Shown: in pieces, positions 34,660-45,392 of the stretch
How positions within the stretch are numbered: position 1 is the first letter of the stretch
How the letters are laid out: each line of letters opens with the position of its first letter
Assembly: GCA_002633005.1 (NCBI GenBank)
Contig: NMRA01000141.1
Location: 2,194-66,193 of the forward strand
DNA: 64,000 bases
Source: Phoronis australis
Lineage: Eukaryota; Phoronida; Phoronidae
Direction: 5' to 3'
The notes under the pieces: generated by a model
Databases searched by the model: none
The model's input: only the letters and a program-made list of their open reading frames with translations
What the model was told of the DNA's origin: nothing
Program-made: the position numbers and the translations under genes

Positions 34660-37140
34660 ACGTGTTTTGTACACATAAGCGCACGCCGCAGATCACATCT
34701 CGGAAATTTCCGATTTGACGGATGACAATGAATGAGCACAATGAAATTAAACAATGTCGTTTTACAGCTTGTAAGATTCATAATAAACGTATTTTGAATA
34801 TTGATATGCAATGTGTTCCAAAATCTAAATAATTTGGGTCCTACATTTTTGTATTCATGCACGCCGAATGAAAGTAATCGTGAGTGTTGCTGTGTTGCAA
34901 AATCTCTTATCCTGGGCCGATATGAAAAATTCAGAGTTGTACTCCTATTTGTTTTCGCTCCTCTTTTCAAATATTACAGTAAAAACTACATAAAACTCTC
35001 TCCATAAAAAGTACAGTCTGCTTTGCTATATTGTAATCAGCCGATCATATCTGCATGAGCGAAGCCAATTATTCTCGCTCGTGACTCGATGAATAGAGCA
35101 GCTTGGCGGCATCCCTTCGATCGTGAGCCGAGCGCGACTCAGCCAAGGTGGATAAATACGGTCTAGTTCAATTTTCCAAACCCCACTCTTTACCCTGACA
35201 GGCGGGGTTTGGACCAATCTTATTTAGTGGGAATGTTTATAGCATGTAAAAGGCATCTGTCAGTATCAAAATGACTGAACAACAGGCGCTAATGAAATAT
35301 TTATTCGTCGACATAACGCATGAACGAGTAGGTTACATTTTCATCCAAGAATGTTATGTTCATTAAACATATGCATACTGCCTCAGATCAATCCTCATCT
35401 CTGTCTTCACATTCCTCAGAAATTTGATTTTGTGGATTGTCACAATATGTCGCTAGGCACAATCTACATGTAGATGTACATGCAAGCCCATTCTTTCTGC
35501 AACTGCACCGGGGCGTGCTACCAGCTGTAGTACAGTTGCAGTGTATCATCTAGAGGAGTGTCTGGTGCAGCATTCATGGCAGTTATGTGTACGAATTGAT
35601 TGTTTTTAAGTCTCCAGCCCCAGTCTAAAGGTTCCCGATCATGTGCCATCCCCATCCAAACCTTGACCTGGTAGTACACTCGAGACAATGAAACCTGGTG
35701 ACTGATTCCGTTGGTGGAAGATGTTCAGGAGTAGCGAAAGACTTAGCAGCAGGAAGCTTCTTGAGTTGTGTCCCCTTTAAACACATTATGCAATCCCCAA
35801 TCTCCTTTCGTACCTCATGCCTGCCTGGTTATCCGACAATGCATACAAACTTAATACAGCCGGGGACCAGGCAACGACCTTGATACGAATTTTCTAAAAT
35901 GGGAAAGCGTTAACGGTTAGGGCTTGCTTATGAAATTAGAAACAGTAAGATTTCTGCTTCATTCATTTTATCATGTCCGAGTTTAGAAACGACATTGTGA
36001 ATTGTACTGCTGGGCGTGACATCCAACTGTTTAATCAACCATAGCCCTGTGCCAAAATGACGATATTGAATGTTAACCAGTCTCAGATTCGTCTGCATGG
36101 ACTGGATTATACATCGTCTGTTATGCCGGACAACGCCAATCCACTATCACTGATTTATGTTTGGCAAGACGACATCAACGGAAGTTTCGTTGCATGAATT
36201 AGTTTATTACGTGTACAAAGTTCACATATTTCTGTTCTTTGTTTGTCACTTAGTGGATAATTGAATTTCAATACTGTTTTTTGTACTCAAGTGCAACAGA
36301 GATCATACTATGCCGGACACTTCATTGCCAATTTGTCTTGCGAAGTGTCCTTTACCCAGATACTTCCACTACATGATGCTTCGGTTAAGGTTTTGTCTAT
36401 GATTAGCAAACTTCAACCAATTACATCTGATTTTCAAATTTTGCCTGGGGAAGGTCTCCCAACCCCCTCCCCCCCGTGATGGGAGGATCTCACTTCATCC
36501 CATGCTCTCATGTGGCGCCGGGCTCCACATCCACGTCGAGCATTCACCACCACGCTCCTTTGGAGACCCCGGACAATAGGGGGATCGCACTTCTCATAAT
36601 GGCGTGCAGCAACGGGCTTTGCACCCCGTTTTGGCCATTTACCACCATGCTCCTTTCAAAACACAGGGTAAACACTGCATTAGATGCAATTTGTAATGCC
36701 TTTGGAGTGCTCGTGAGTGCAAGTGATTTGAGAAGCCAGCAATGAATAAATCACTGCGTTACCGGCTTTAGGTGCAATAAAACTAATTGACGGGACACGG
36801 AGGCCATGTGAGACCATGCTAATTCAATGTTTGCAGACAGAAACTGTTGTGAAACAACTCGGGTTTCCATCCTACGGCCAGGTGTTAGGGGAATCTTTAT
36901 TTACATTTACATTATTCATATAATGATAGTCAATGTACAACTTCTGCCCTGACGGTTCTGTGACCAAAGCAGAACCCGACTGAATTCGCGGCCCCCGGCG
37001 AGTTAGTAGATTTGCAGTTTTATGGCTAATTCACCTACATAATCGCATGCACATTACTTCTTTGGCTCACTAGTATAGTATTTTCTTGACTGGAAGCTTA
37101 GCTTCCAACTTTGGCTGGTTTATGTTCTTGATTTCAGTCC
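34660..37140. other. No gene seen
   Basis: Unassigned sequence; 36530-36660 contains two diverged copies of ACCACCAYGCTCCTTT. No exon was supported. Confidence 0.4.
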
Positions 37141-37159
37141 TGCCGGTCGCAACGGGCCT

Positions 37160-37712
37160 GATCGGTTTCAGAGCCAGTGGCCAGGATAACGAGTCTGAGT
37201 CCGGCTTAAACGGGCCTGATCAGGGTCCGAGCCACTGACCAGGATAACAAGCATTTTGTGTGTTTAGAACTAAAAAAAATCACTAGTCTAATCAACACAA
37301 ATCTTGTTTTTCCTGTATGTATCTCACGGAACTTCAAATTTATTTCCGAACAGACCCCAAACTCCTGCTACTGACGGGCCTTGCTTGCCGAACTCTGTAG
37401 GCTATGGTGTGTCCAAATACCAATAAATCCGTAACAGTGAAATAAAACAACACATTTTTAAAGAACTCTGTATATTTTTAATTGTTTTACATCGAAGTTT
37501 GGTGATTTATTGGTGTTAAACGGTGAATTCAACCGATAAGCTGACACCAGTAACCTATATTGTGAACTGCTGAACAGACTGCGTGTGAAATCAATTACGT
37601 CATTGGATAATTTCAACACCTCCGTCTGCCGTCGTGCCGTTATCGAGTAGAACTGCTCGATCTAAATTGATACAAATTAGGTTATTTTTTGGGTGGCATG
37701 CTCCTTTAATCC
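37160..37712 (-). repeat. Dispersed repeat beginning AAAGGAGCATGCCACCC, copy 2
   Basis: This is the reverse-complement relative of 20064-20626. On the minus strand it begins immediately after the Gypsy RT codons LPYGI, so it replaces or interrupts the rest of that RT. It carries the same tandem CTCGTTATCCTGGCCAGTGG-type units at its far end. The two copies differ by many substitutions and small indels, so the family is not very recent. Confidence 0.75.
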
Positions 37713-38476
37713 CGTATGGCAAACGCAGAACTTCGTACAGACCCTTGACGGTAGTTATTGTGAGGTACTTACGAGACCTTTCATCAACCGAAGCTTGAGC
37801 GTAAACTTGGGACAAGTTGAGTTTTTTGAACTTGTTCGCACCGGATAGTTTAGCAAAAATGTCCTCAGCTGTTGGCAATGTGTATTAGGCTGATCTACCA
37901 TCTCTGAATTTATCGACATCTTGTAGTCACCGCATAAACGTATTTGACCGTTCGCTTTTGGCATGACGACCACGGGAGAGGCAAATTCACTACTGTCAAT
38001 TTCCCAGATAATTTTACACTGTTCCAGCCGATCAAGCTCCGCTTTTACTTTGGCGACTAAGCATAAGGCTGCGGCCTGGACTCAAAGAACTTTGGATTCT
38101 CATTTTGCAACTCTGTTTGGGCCTTAAAGGTATTGATTTCACTGATACTATCATCAAATACCGAACCATGACCATCAAGAACACCCTTCAGGTCATTATC
38201 ACCAATATTTTAACCTTATTGACTGAAGCCAATCTCTGCTCAAAAGTGCCGTTTTTCTTCCAACTGCCACGATAACTGAGAGATTATACGACTGACTTTC
38301 GTTTTAGACTGCCACTGGTATTTTAGCCAGAAGTGGTACTACACATCTGAAATACGAAAACAGTTTAGCCTGGTCATCGCACAGCGGGATATCCGCGAAA
38401 CATTTCTCATACACATCCTGTCCAATAATGGAATACTTTGAACAAGTGTCGAGAGCGAATTCTATCTACTCGCCAT

Positions 38477-38754
38477 TTACCGACCGACTGATTTTGATCT
38501 CCCCCTTTTTTGAATCGACTTCAACATGGTTTGTACAAGAATTTTGGTTTTGCAAGCTTTCGCAATATGACCTATTCTTGAACATTTGAGACACTTTGTT
38601 TCCAAAAATGGATAAGGCCTTTCCTGGTCTCCATCACAACGATAACACTGGTATTTCTTTTTATGGGGTTTGAGCAGTGGTTTTTGTTTTGACACTGCTG
38701 GCTTTTTGCCATGCCTGATCCTACTTTAACGGGCACTGAATCTGAACTCGTCAT
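38477..38754 (-). pseudogene. Gypsy Gag nucleocapsid zinc knuckle remnant
   Basis: The frame contains YQCYRCDG followed later by CLKCSRIGHIAKAC, a CX2CX4HX4C nucleic-acid-binding knuckle. It follows the Gag capsid region after a frame change. KSVGRW-type sequence leads toward the protease. Confidence 0.75.
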
Positions 38755-38852
38755 TTTTTACTACTTTCAGACGCAGCTTCCATGCACATAGCAATCTCAA
38801 CCGCTTTATCCCAAGTCAGGGATGACCCCTCACCTACTAACTTAATTTGTAT

Positions 38853-39278
38853 CTAGCTATCACCAAGACCAGCCACCAGTCTGTTAGGCATACGTTTAAT
38901 TTGCTCGGAACTCTCGAAGTTACACTTAACACTTAGCTTTTTGAGCGTTACAATGAAATCAGCAACTGACTCCCCCAAGTTTTGGGAACTAGTGTCAAAT
39001 GTGTAAGAAGCAGCCAACTCATTGGTACCTATGTGATGATAGTCATACATTTGTTGGCAAAGTTCATCGTACGTTTTATCCTCGATGTTGTCCGGAGTAC
39101 ACAAGGCAATCAACAGTTTGACCGCTTCTGGCCCTATCACGGACAACATAGCGTCAACTCTGTCCTTGTCCTTCACCTTGTTTGTTCTGATCCATGAGTC
39201 CAGCCGACGTTTATAATTTTCCCAGCGTTCTTTTGAACACTTGAAAGCAACTATGGAACTGCTACTAACTTTTGCCAT
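38853..39278 (-). pseudogene. Gypsy Gag capsid region
   Basis: The 141-codon frame starts MAKVSSSSIVAFKCSKERW and includes the capsid-like stretch with YDELCQQMYDYH and LGESVADFIVTLKKLSVKCNF, typical of Gypsy Gag (spacing motif, then a helix with ESV-DF---L--L---C-F). A stop ends it at 38853, but matching Gag sequence (LTWDKAVEIAMCMEAA) continues on the same strand to about 38760. The protein is thus broken. Confidence 0.8.
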
Positions 39279-39772
39279 AGCGGATGACTTGGATTTAGGT
39301 TCGCTTTGATTTCACTTTTGAAAAATCACATCGCCATTTGTTGTGTGGTCCCAGAATAGATCTATTACTAAACTAATACAACATGTTTGGTGCTGGCACA
39401 CACAACAGATTTCTATAAAGATGACAACAGATGATGATGAGTTTCAGAGCAATCGGACTATAGCTGTGCCCCATAGTGTCAATTGTTTTTTCATTTGCCT
39501 CTATGTCTTGGGTGTTCCTTGGCTTATTTTCATGAAATTGGCAAATAGTTGGGTATTACTGAGACAGCCCCACCTTCTCAATTGTTTATGGTTTAACGCA
39601 TTCTGCACCATCTAGTGGCCATTTTTATGATCCCTGAAATCACCCATAGAAGCAAGCACATTGTTTGCTGTGCTGTCGTGAGCGCATTTCAAATCTCTAC
39701 AATTTGAAGTGATTAGTGAGTGGTACACTTAAAATAATGTTTGAAATTACATCTTACTTTGCCTTGTTCCAG

Positions 39773-40374
39773 ATTCCCTCAACAGATGTCATTCCAGTAT
39801 GAGCTCCTTTCCAAGTGACCTCTCTGAAGATGACCGGAACTTAGAACAAAGTACTGAAACAGATGTGTTTTCCCAGTCTGAAGAATCTGGCGTATTCAGC
39901 ATTGATTCCTTTGACAACGATTCTCTTGGAAAACGAGACTCCCTGCAGAGACCCTTTACTTGCAGCCATGATTCTGTAAAAGATGGAAACAATTGTGAGC
40001 CAAATGCGTGCATTGCTGATAATAGCTGTAAATTGGTCCTTTGCGATTCTGATGATGATGCAAGCATGAATCACAAAATGCTAAAACTGTCAGTTACTGA
40101 GGCTGTGTATGTTAACACTGGCTGCAACACTTCTCAAGAAACATTAGTTGATGGTAGTTGTCATGGAGATGGATTTATTAACTATGAACAGGTAACTCCA
40201 AGTAGCAGCACTGATTGCTTTAAAGGTAAGAATGGATGGTCGTCAGAGGATGAAAATTCCTTCTCGACTGGGAATTCATCTGATTGTGAGGATGGCGATG
40301 ACGAGGATGATGATATTTTTAATGAATTTCAGAAGAGAGAAAACCCTGCTGGTGCCTGTGGTCAAGTTTCATGA
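39773..40374 (+). CDS. Terminal coding exon of an acidic Ser/Asp/Glu-rich protein, unrecognised
   Basis: A polypyrimidine tract and acceptor (TTGCCTTGTTCCAG) end at 39772, and the frame is open from there for about 200 codons to TGA at 40372-40374. Translation from 39775 begins SLNRCHSSMSSFPSDLSEDD; the ATG at 39799 need not be a start. The protein is rich in S, D and E, with SQSEESGVFSIDSFDNDS early and a C-terminal acidic cluster (DCEDGDDEDDDIFNEF). There are no transmembrane segments and no known fold. Such a tail suggests a disordered, possibly phosphorylated C terminus. The surrounding UTR and polyadenylation signal support a real last exon. The host gene could not be named. Confidence 0.6.
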
Positions 40375-40815
40375 GCATCGAGCAAAAAATTCTCCGTTTT
40401 AGTTGTGATCACATCAGAGTTCAGTTCTAATTACTTTCAGGCAATTATAATATGTTGTGCAACTGAACCACTTGAATTGTTAGTACTTATGGAAGATGCT
40501 TGTGTGTTCAAACTGTTTCACAAAATAATCCAGATTGAACGTTGGATATTGATGTTCTATTTCACTAGTTGTTTTATTACATGCTACTGTCTTTGGAATT
40601 CTGATATTCATTGATTGTATACTGGGTAAATTTTGTTTATTTCGATCCGCTTTTATTACTTTATGTAATTAGTACATACATGATGTTTCAACCATTATTA
40701 GGCCTCATTGTGAAGATGTGTAGGATCTATGTTTGCTTTTAAGTAATTCCAAGGTTTAACACTGACTTTGGTTGACCTGGTGGAAAATGAATAAAAATGT
40801 GATGTTTCAGTACAC
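40375..40815 (+). terminator. 3' UTR and polyadenylation signal of the acidic-protein gene
   Basis: AT-rich sequence after the stop codon leads to AATAAA at 40790-40795, followed by a GT-rich stretch (TGTGATGTTT). Confidence 0.5.
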
Positions 40816-40819
40816 ACTG

Positions 40820-41425
40820 GACTGTCTCAAAGTCTAGGGTGAAAAACAATGACTAGGCTTACAGTGGAGTTTATTGTTGAAAAAACACAAGTCACCATGA
40901 CGTTTCTTCTACAAATTAGACTGTTAGTTGAACAGTACACCACTTTGTGCTTGGTGCTCATAGGGTAATTTACCTGACGTTAGATAACCGGGAACTTCAG
41001 ATTAACTGACTTTAGAGTGCATATGCAGTATAGACACTTACACCTTGAGAGCTCTTGGTATAGGTAGTGTTCTCATTCCAGATTTTCTCTTCTTTTCAGA
41101 AATAACAATACATATATTTTAATTAGATTATCCTTAGTGTTTTGCAGTACTTAATTTGCCGGACAGTCTATTTTAACATCCATGTATTTGTCTTAATGTT
41201 AACCACTAATAAATCTTAGTTTGTTGAAGGGTCTTCCTTGCAGTGCAATTTTGTGTGCATTTCAGGCAGTGTTATGGCATCTAGTCATTTTTCATATTTT
41301 AAAGTCATTTATTGTTTTATTTCCATAGTAATTGTAGAAAAATACATTTTGGACAATTTCCCTGTCTTGCAAAACATTTATCAGGGAACACTCATAATTA
41401 AGATTATATTCATCCGCTTTACCCA
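40820..41425. other. No gene seen
   Basis: AT-rich, no supported exon or element. Confidence 0.4.
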
Positions 41426-41426
41426 G

Positions 41427-41600
41427 TGACAGATCTACGGGGGGGGGGGGTTCAGGGGGTTTAAACCCCCCCCCTCGGGCCAGGACCCAAAAATTAAAAA
41501 AAATACAAAAAACGAAAGCGTCTCCAGCAAAACAAAAACGGCACAGCCAGCGTGTGTAAGCCCCAAGTAAACCAACTTGGAAAAATTGAGAGGGGGGGTT
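41427..41600 (+). mobile_element. Relative of the CAGTGGCRGATCTACG MITE
   Basis: CAGTGACAGATCTACG followed by a run of G, then GTTCAGGGGGTTTAAACCCC and a run of C. It shares its terminus with the element at 6591. Its right end was not found. Confidence 0.5.
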
Positions 41601-41944
41601 CACTCTGAAAATATAGTTTTTTGCATTGTGTATTGCTGAGTCTTTGTGGTTCATCGGCAAAACGCGCGGGGATTTATTGTGCGCGCGCTTCCGTCGACAC
41701 TTCTGAAGTAGCCAAGCATTTTAGATGGATTCACCGCTGAAAGAGCAGTTCTATAGCTGATTTCTTTAGGTAACTAGCTTCTTTACTCTAAGATATGTTT
41801 TGATTTCATTAGGGGAAATACTGCGGTGCCGCAACCCTGATATTCAGGCGAATTGACGTGCAACGTTTTTATCTCATCTGTTATGCCGTGCCATCCTATT
41901 ACACCCCACACGTTTGTAACTGATGTATAGTAAAGTTGTCTTGC

Positions 41945-42000
41945 GCAGTATCATACAGTGTACATGTACATGCAATATTGTGTACATGTACATGTAATAT
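41945..42000. repeat. Duplicated TGTACATGTACATG palindrome
   Basis: TGTACATGTACATGnAATAT occurs twice about 30 bp apart. Confidence 0.7.
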
Positions 42001-42234
42001 TTTTGAAAAAAAATCTTTTTCCGAGGAATTGCTATTGTGGCGGGCGCCGTGGGCTGGTCGCGAGTCCGTTTGAAGACACACTCTATAACAAGTTATGTCT
42101 ATACAAGGAATAACCAAGGGAGCACTCACATTGAGAAAGTGACCGCATTCGCGAAAAGTGTACAGTACCAGAAATTGCGGGGAGGCTGTTCTTTCACAAC
42201 AAAGTCTTGCGGGACTCGTGCGATGTTCAATAGG

Positions 42235-42634
42235 NNNNNNNNNNNNNNNNNNNNNNNNNNNNNNNNNNNNNNNNNNNNNNNNNNNNNNNNNNNNNNNNNN
42301 NNNNNNNNNNNNNNNNNNNNNNNNNNNNNNNNNNNNNNNNNNNNNNNNNNNNNNNNNNNNNNNNNNNNNNNNNNNNNNNNNNNNNNNNNNNNNNNNNNNN
42401 NNNNNNNNNNNNNNNNNNNNNNNNNNNNNNNNNNNNNNNNNNNNNNNNNNNNNNNNNNNNNNNNNNNNNNNNNNNNNNNNNNNNNNNNNNNNNNNNNNNN
42501 NNNNNNNNNNNNNNNNNNNNNNNNNNNNNNNNNNNNNNNNNNNNNNNNNNNNNNNNNNNNNNNNNNNNNNNNNNNNNNNNNNNNNNNNNNNNNNNNNNNN
42601 NNNNNNNNNNNNNNNNNNNNNNNNNNNNNNNNNN
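42235..42634. other. Assembly gap, 400 N
   Basis: Unknown bases; the flanks on both sides show no recognised gene. Confidence 0.99.
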
Positions 42635-43083
42635 AGTTGAGAGCATCATCGTTCGCCAGTTTTTCTCGTAACGAGACAGAACACATGTTTATTTCCGGAC
42701 TAACAGTACAGGTCTTCGTTCTTAAACAACTTGAGGCTGCTGTTACGTGATCATCTGATATTCAAGTTTTTACGCCCCGTCGGTGCTTCTTAATTATGCT
42801 CTTGAATATTTGGAAATTGTCTTAACCCCTATATACACACCACACTTTTTCGTATACGACTTTTCGTATGCAAAAAAGGCGTGTTTAAGCAGATGTTCCA
42901 ACAAAAATTTTTGCTGGTGGTGTGACTCATACCCAGATGTGCACAATATGGTTTCACGAAACTTATGTGCCAAGTTCATGTGACGAAATCGAGAAGGGTT
43001 TTTAATTATCTTAAGAAAAACTCCAGAGACATGTTAAGTGCCAGAAACTTACCAGGATGCATGGACATTTCATTATTTGGCTA

Positions 43084-43218
43084 CAAAAACAAAAAATATC
43101 TTACACGGGAGGGGAAACCCCCCTCCCGACCTCCCCCCGCTCGGCGCCACGCGCCTAGGATTTGACCTTGGCGGGAATCCTAAACCCCCCCTTGCTGAAA
43201 ACATAGATCCGCCTCTGT
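43084..43218 (+). mobile_element. 3' end of the CAGTGGCRGATCTACG MITE
   Basis: The stretch from CTTACACGGGAGGGG to GATCCGCCTCTG matches the reverse complement of the left half of the 6591 element, including GGATTTG and CTGAAAACATAGATC. Only one end is recognisable. Confidence 0.55.
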
Positions 43219-43671
43219 TACCTTTGATTTCATGTTTGGGAGTGGTCTTATTATTATGATGGGGGTATATAATAAAAGTGAAAAAGCTGCTTCAGTTTTA
43301 CCCCATTATCTTCTCAAAAGCCACTACAGAAATCGGTTGGACAGGCATCCTTGCAACCACCTTTGTTTTGTTATGTGTAATCGGTATTCACTTTTATTCC
43401 CTAACCAACTGTTTTTTTAGTTACAGATTTTTGGTCATGGTGCTGGACGCTCTACTGGGCCGGTTTTTGCATTGTGCGGCTAAGCGTCATAAAATTGACT
43501 GCCTTATCTGTGTGCCGCCATAAACGATTGTATCCGCAACACTGTTTACTCCATGGCATGCCCCAAATTTTGTGGTTTTTGTTGACCTTTTATTACTCCC
43601 CTTGATATTTTGCCCTGTCCTTGGGTTTGTGTGTGTGTTGCGAGGGACATCGTGGAATAAAAAAATACGTG

Positions 43672-43817
43672 TGTACAGGATCACTAACTATATTCGATTG
43701 ACTAAAACACGTGGTTATAGTACATGTGGCTACAGTGAGCATGCGCAATTAAGACTTACAAAAGTTCTACATGATTACTAACATATGATGCCTGCTATGT
43801 AGATTATATACTCAACA
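43672..43817 (-). repeat. Copia 3' LTR (146 bp)
   Basis: On the minus strand it runs from TGTTGAGTATATAATC to CTGTACA, matching 47787-47932 with a few differences. Confidence 0.9.
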
Positions 43818-43830
43818 CCCCCCCCCCCTT
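43818..43830 (-). other. Copia polypurine tract
   Basis: On the minus strand AAGGGGGGGGGGG lies directly upstream of the 3' LTR, where plus-strand priming occurs. Confidence 0.8.
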
Positions 43831-43894
43831 AATCGGGAGCAGGCCCACACACAAAAAAGCCCAGGGGTTGCAACGCACAATGAACAAAAACTTA

Positions 43895-44279
43895 TCACAA
43901 AAGTCCCAGGTTCGTTACACCCTGTAAATGAGCAGTCTTTCCCAGTCCCTTAGTAAGAATGTCCGCATGGTTGTCACCAGATGGAGTATACTCGAACAGA
44001 ATGTTTTCTTGTTCTCTCACGAAGTGATAAACGGACATCAATGTGCTTGGTCCTTTGATGTTGCTTAGCGGATTCCTTTGTAAGTGCAATCGCGCCCTGG
44101 TTATCGGAATAGATCACTGACATTTCCGGTAGCGGGAGTCCCAAGTCATTTGTCAGTGACCGGAGATATAACATCTCCTTTGTGGCCTCGGTTAGCCATG
44201 TACTCAGCCTCGCATGAGGAGAGTGCTACTGTCGGTTGTTTCCGGCTCTTCCACGAAACTGGCGCAGATCCAGCCTCCC
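43895..44279 (-). pseudogene. Copia RNase H, C-terminal part
   Basis: The frames read SRKQPTVALSSCEAEYMA (about 44203-44258), then LPEMSVIYSDNQGAIAL, KHIDVR and HADILTKGL. These are the standard RNase H blocks of Copia polyproteins, with the catalytic E of CEAEY and D of YSDN visible. Several frame changes interrupt it, and the upstream part is cut by the nested MITE. Confidence 0.8.
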
Positions 44280-44418
44280 GTTCAGTAACGCTAGGACCTC
44301 GCTAAAAAGCAAGACTTCGGGAGATTACGTGAGATATTGCAATGTATTTTAAATGAGAACACGTGACTTTGACTAGGTTTTAGCTAGGTCCTAGCGTAGG
44401 TCCTAGCGTCTACTGAAC
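44280..44418. mobile_element. 139-bp MITE nested in Copia RNase H
   Basis: GTTCAGTAACGCTAGGACCT at the left pairs with AGGTCCTAGCGTCTACTGAAC at the right as an inverted repeat of about 20 bp with one small indel. The right end carries a second copy of the GGTCCTAGCG word. On the Copia strand it separates RNase H codons ending GYVF from codons beginning APVSW. The exact ends are uncertain because CGTTCAG / CTGAACG continues the symmetry. Confidence 0.65.
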
Positions 44419-44419
44419 G

Positions 44420-44740
44420 CACACCAGGTACACCGAACACGTACCCGGAAGTTGACTTCCGGTCACTCGCGTCGCCTGCTCAGTCGGAATCGGTGTAACC
44501 GGTGATCGGAGAATTCGATGGTCTAAACGTTAGTCCGTATGATTTTGTCCCTTGTAGATAACGCAATACACGTTTCAATGCCACTATGTGTGTATGTCCG
44601 GGTTTGTCCAGAAATTGTGACAACATCGATAATGCCCAGCTGATGTCTGGTCTGGTCGCACAACGAGGCTCCCCACGGCCTGTCTGTAAGGGTATCCGTG
44701 GTCCTCGGTATCTCCAGTTACTGGTGTCAGTTTCACTGCG
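44420..44740 (-). pseudogene. Copia RT C-terminus and RNase H start, decayed
   Basis: Frames contain PDISWALSMLSQFLDKPGHTH, then YLQGTKSYGLTF and GYTDSD, where the following W codon is a stop. RKSTSGYVF then leads into the MITE. This region links the RT fragment at 44744 with the RNase H remnant. Confidence 0.75.
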
Positions 44741-44743
44741 GGG

Positions 44744-45392
44744 TCAATCGGTGGGTTTGCATTCGGTCATGCCGAAACGGTCACGTACTGCTCTGACGTA
44801 ACGTTCCTGATTTGCAGTGTAGCAGCCGTCTGGGGCGCGTTTGAAGTCGATGCCCAGGAACCATTTGAGTTCGCCGCGGTCATCCATCCTGAATCTTTCA
44901 CAGAGCTGTGATTTAATGTCCGTTATTTCCGATTCACAGCTGCTTGCGACCACGATATCATCCACCCAAAATATTAGGGTCGCTGTGTCACGACTGAACA
45001 TGCAGGGGTCATTTTTACTCTGTGTGAAACCCAACTCCTGTAGGAAACTTGTTAATGTTCCATACCACAATCGGCCAGACTGTTTAAGGCCGTAAAGTGA
45101 TTTATTCAGTCTCCATGTCAGTCGCCTGCCGTCTGTTGATGATTGGTCGTAACCGGATGGCTGTGCTACAAATATCTCCTTGTCAATGGGGGCGTTCAGG
45201 TATGCACCCTTGACATCCATTTGGTGTATCATCATTTTCTCGTTCGCTGCTTTCTGAAGAAGCATTCGCAATGACATAAATCTTGACGTTGGCGAAAACG
45301 TTTCATCATAGTCTACTCCGGGTATCTGTGAAAATCCTTTCGCCACGTACCTAGCTTTGTGCTGGACGTCATCTTCAGGGTTCTTGCCCTGT
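44744..45392 (-). pseudogene. Copia reverse transcriptase
   Basis: The frame includes VAKGFSQIPGVDYDETFSP, then QMDVKGAYLNAPID, SLYGLKQSGRLWY and LIFWVDDIVVAS, giving the catalytic Asp of DVKGA and the VDD box. It is open through the palm and fingers and breaks after GMTECKPTD at 44744. It continues 5' into the integrase frame only by a frame change near 45455. Confidence 0.9.

Larger units (their letters stand above)
37713..39320 (-). mobile_element. Ty3/Gypsy retrotransposon, 3'-truncated and decayed
   Basis: Minus-strand order is Gag (39278-38760), zinc knuckle (38700-38477), a protease remnant (about 38460-38290) and the first part of RT (37973-37713). The RT shows VVMPKANGQIRLCGDYK and then FKKLNLSQVYAQ and RLPYGI, in different frames. 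It ends where the dispersed repeat begins; the RT catalytic YXDD, RNase H and integrase are missing. No LTR was recognised. The element therefore keeps only its 5' half. Confidence 0.85.

Noticed and set aside
41292-41660. 122-codon minus-strand ORF
   Set aside because: Covers the G- and C-run MITE end; low complexity.
43278-43523. Hydrophobic ORF that looks like a membrane protein
   Set aside because: T-rich sequence gives hydrophobic codons by chance; no start context, exon signals or family.
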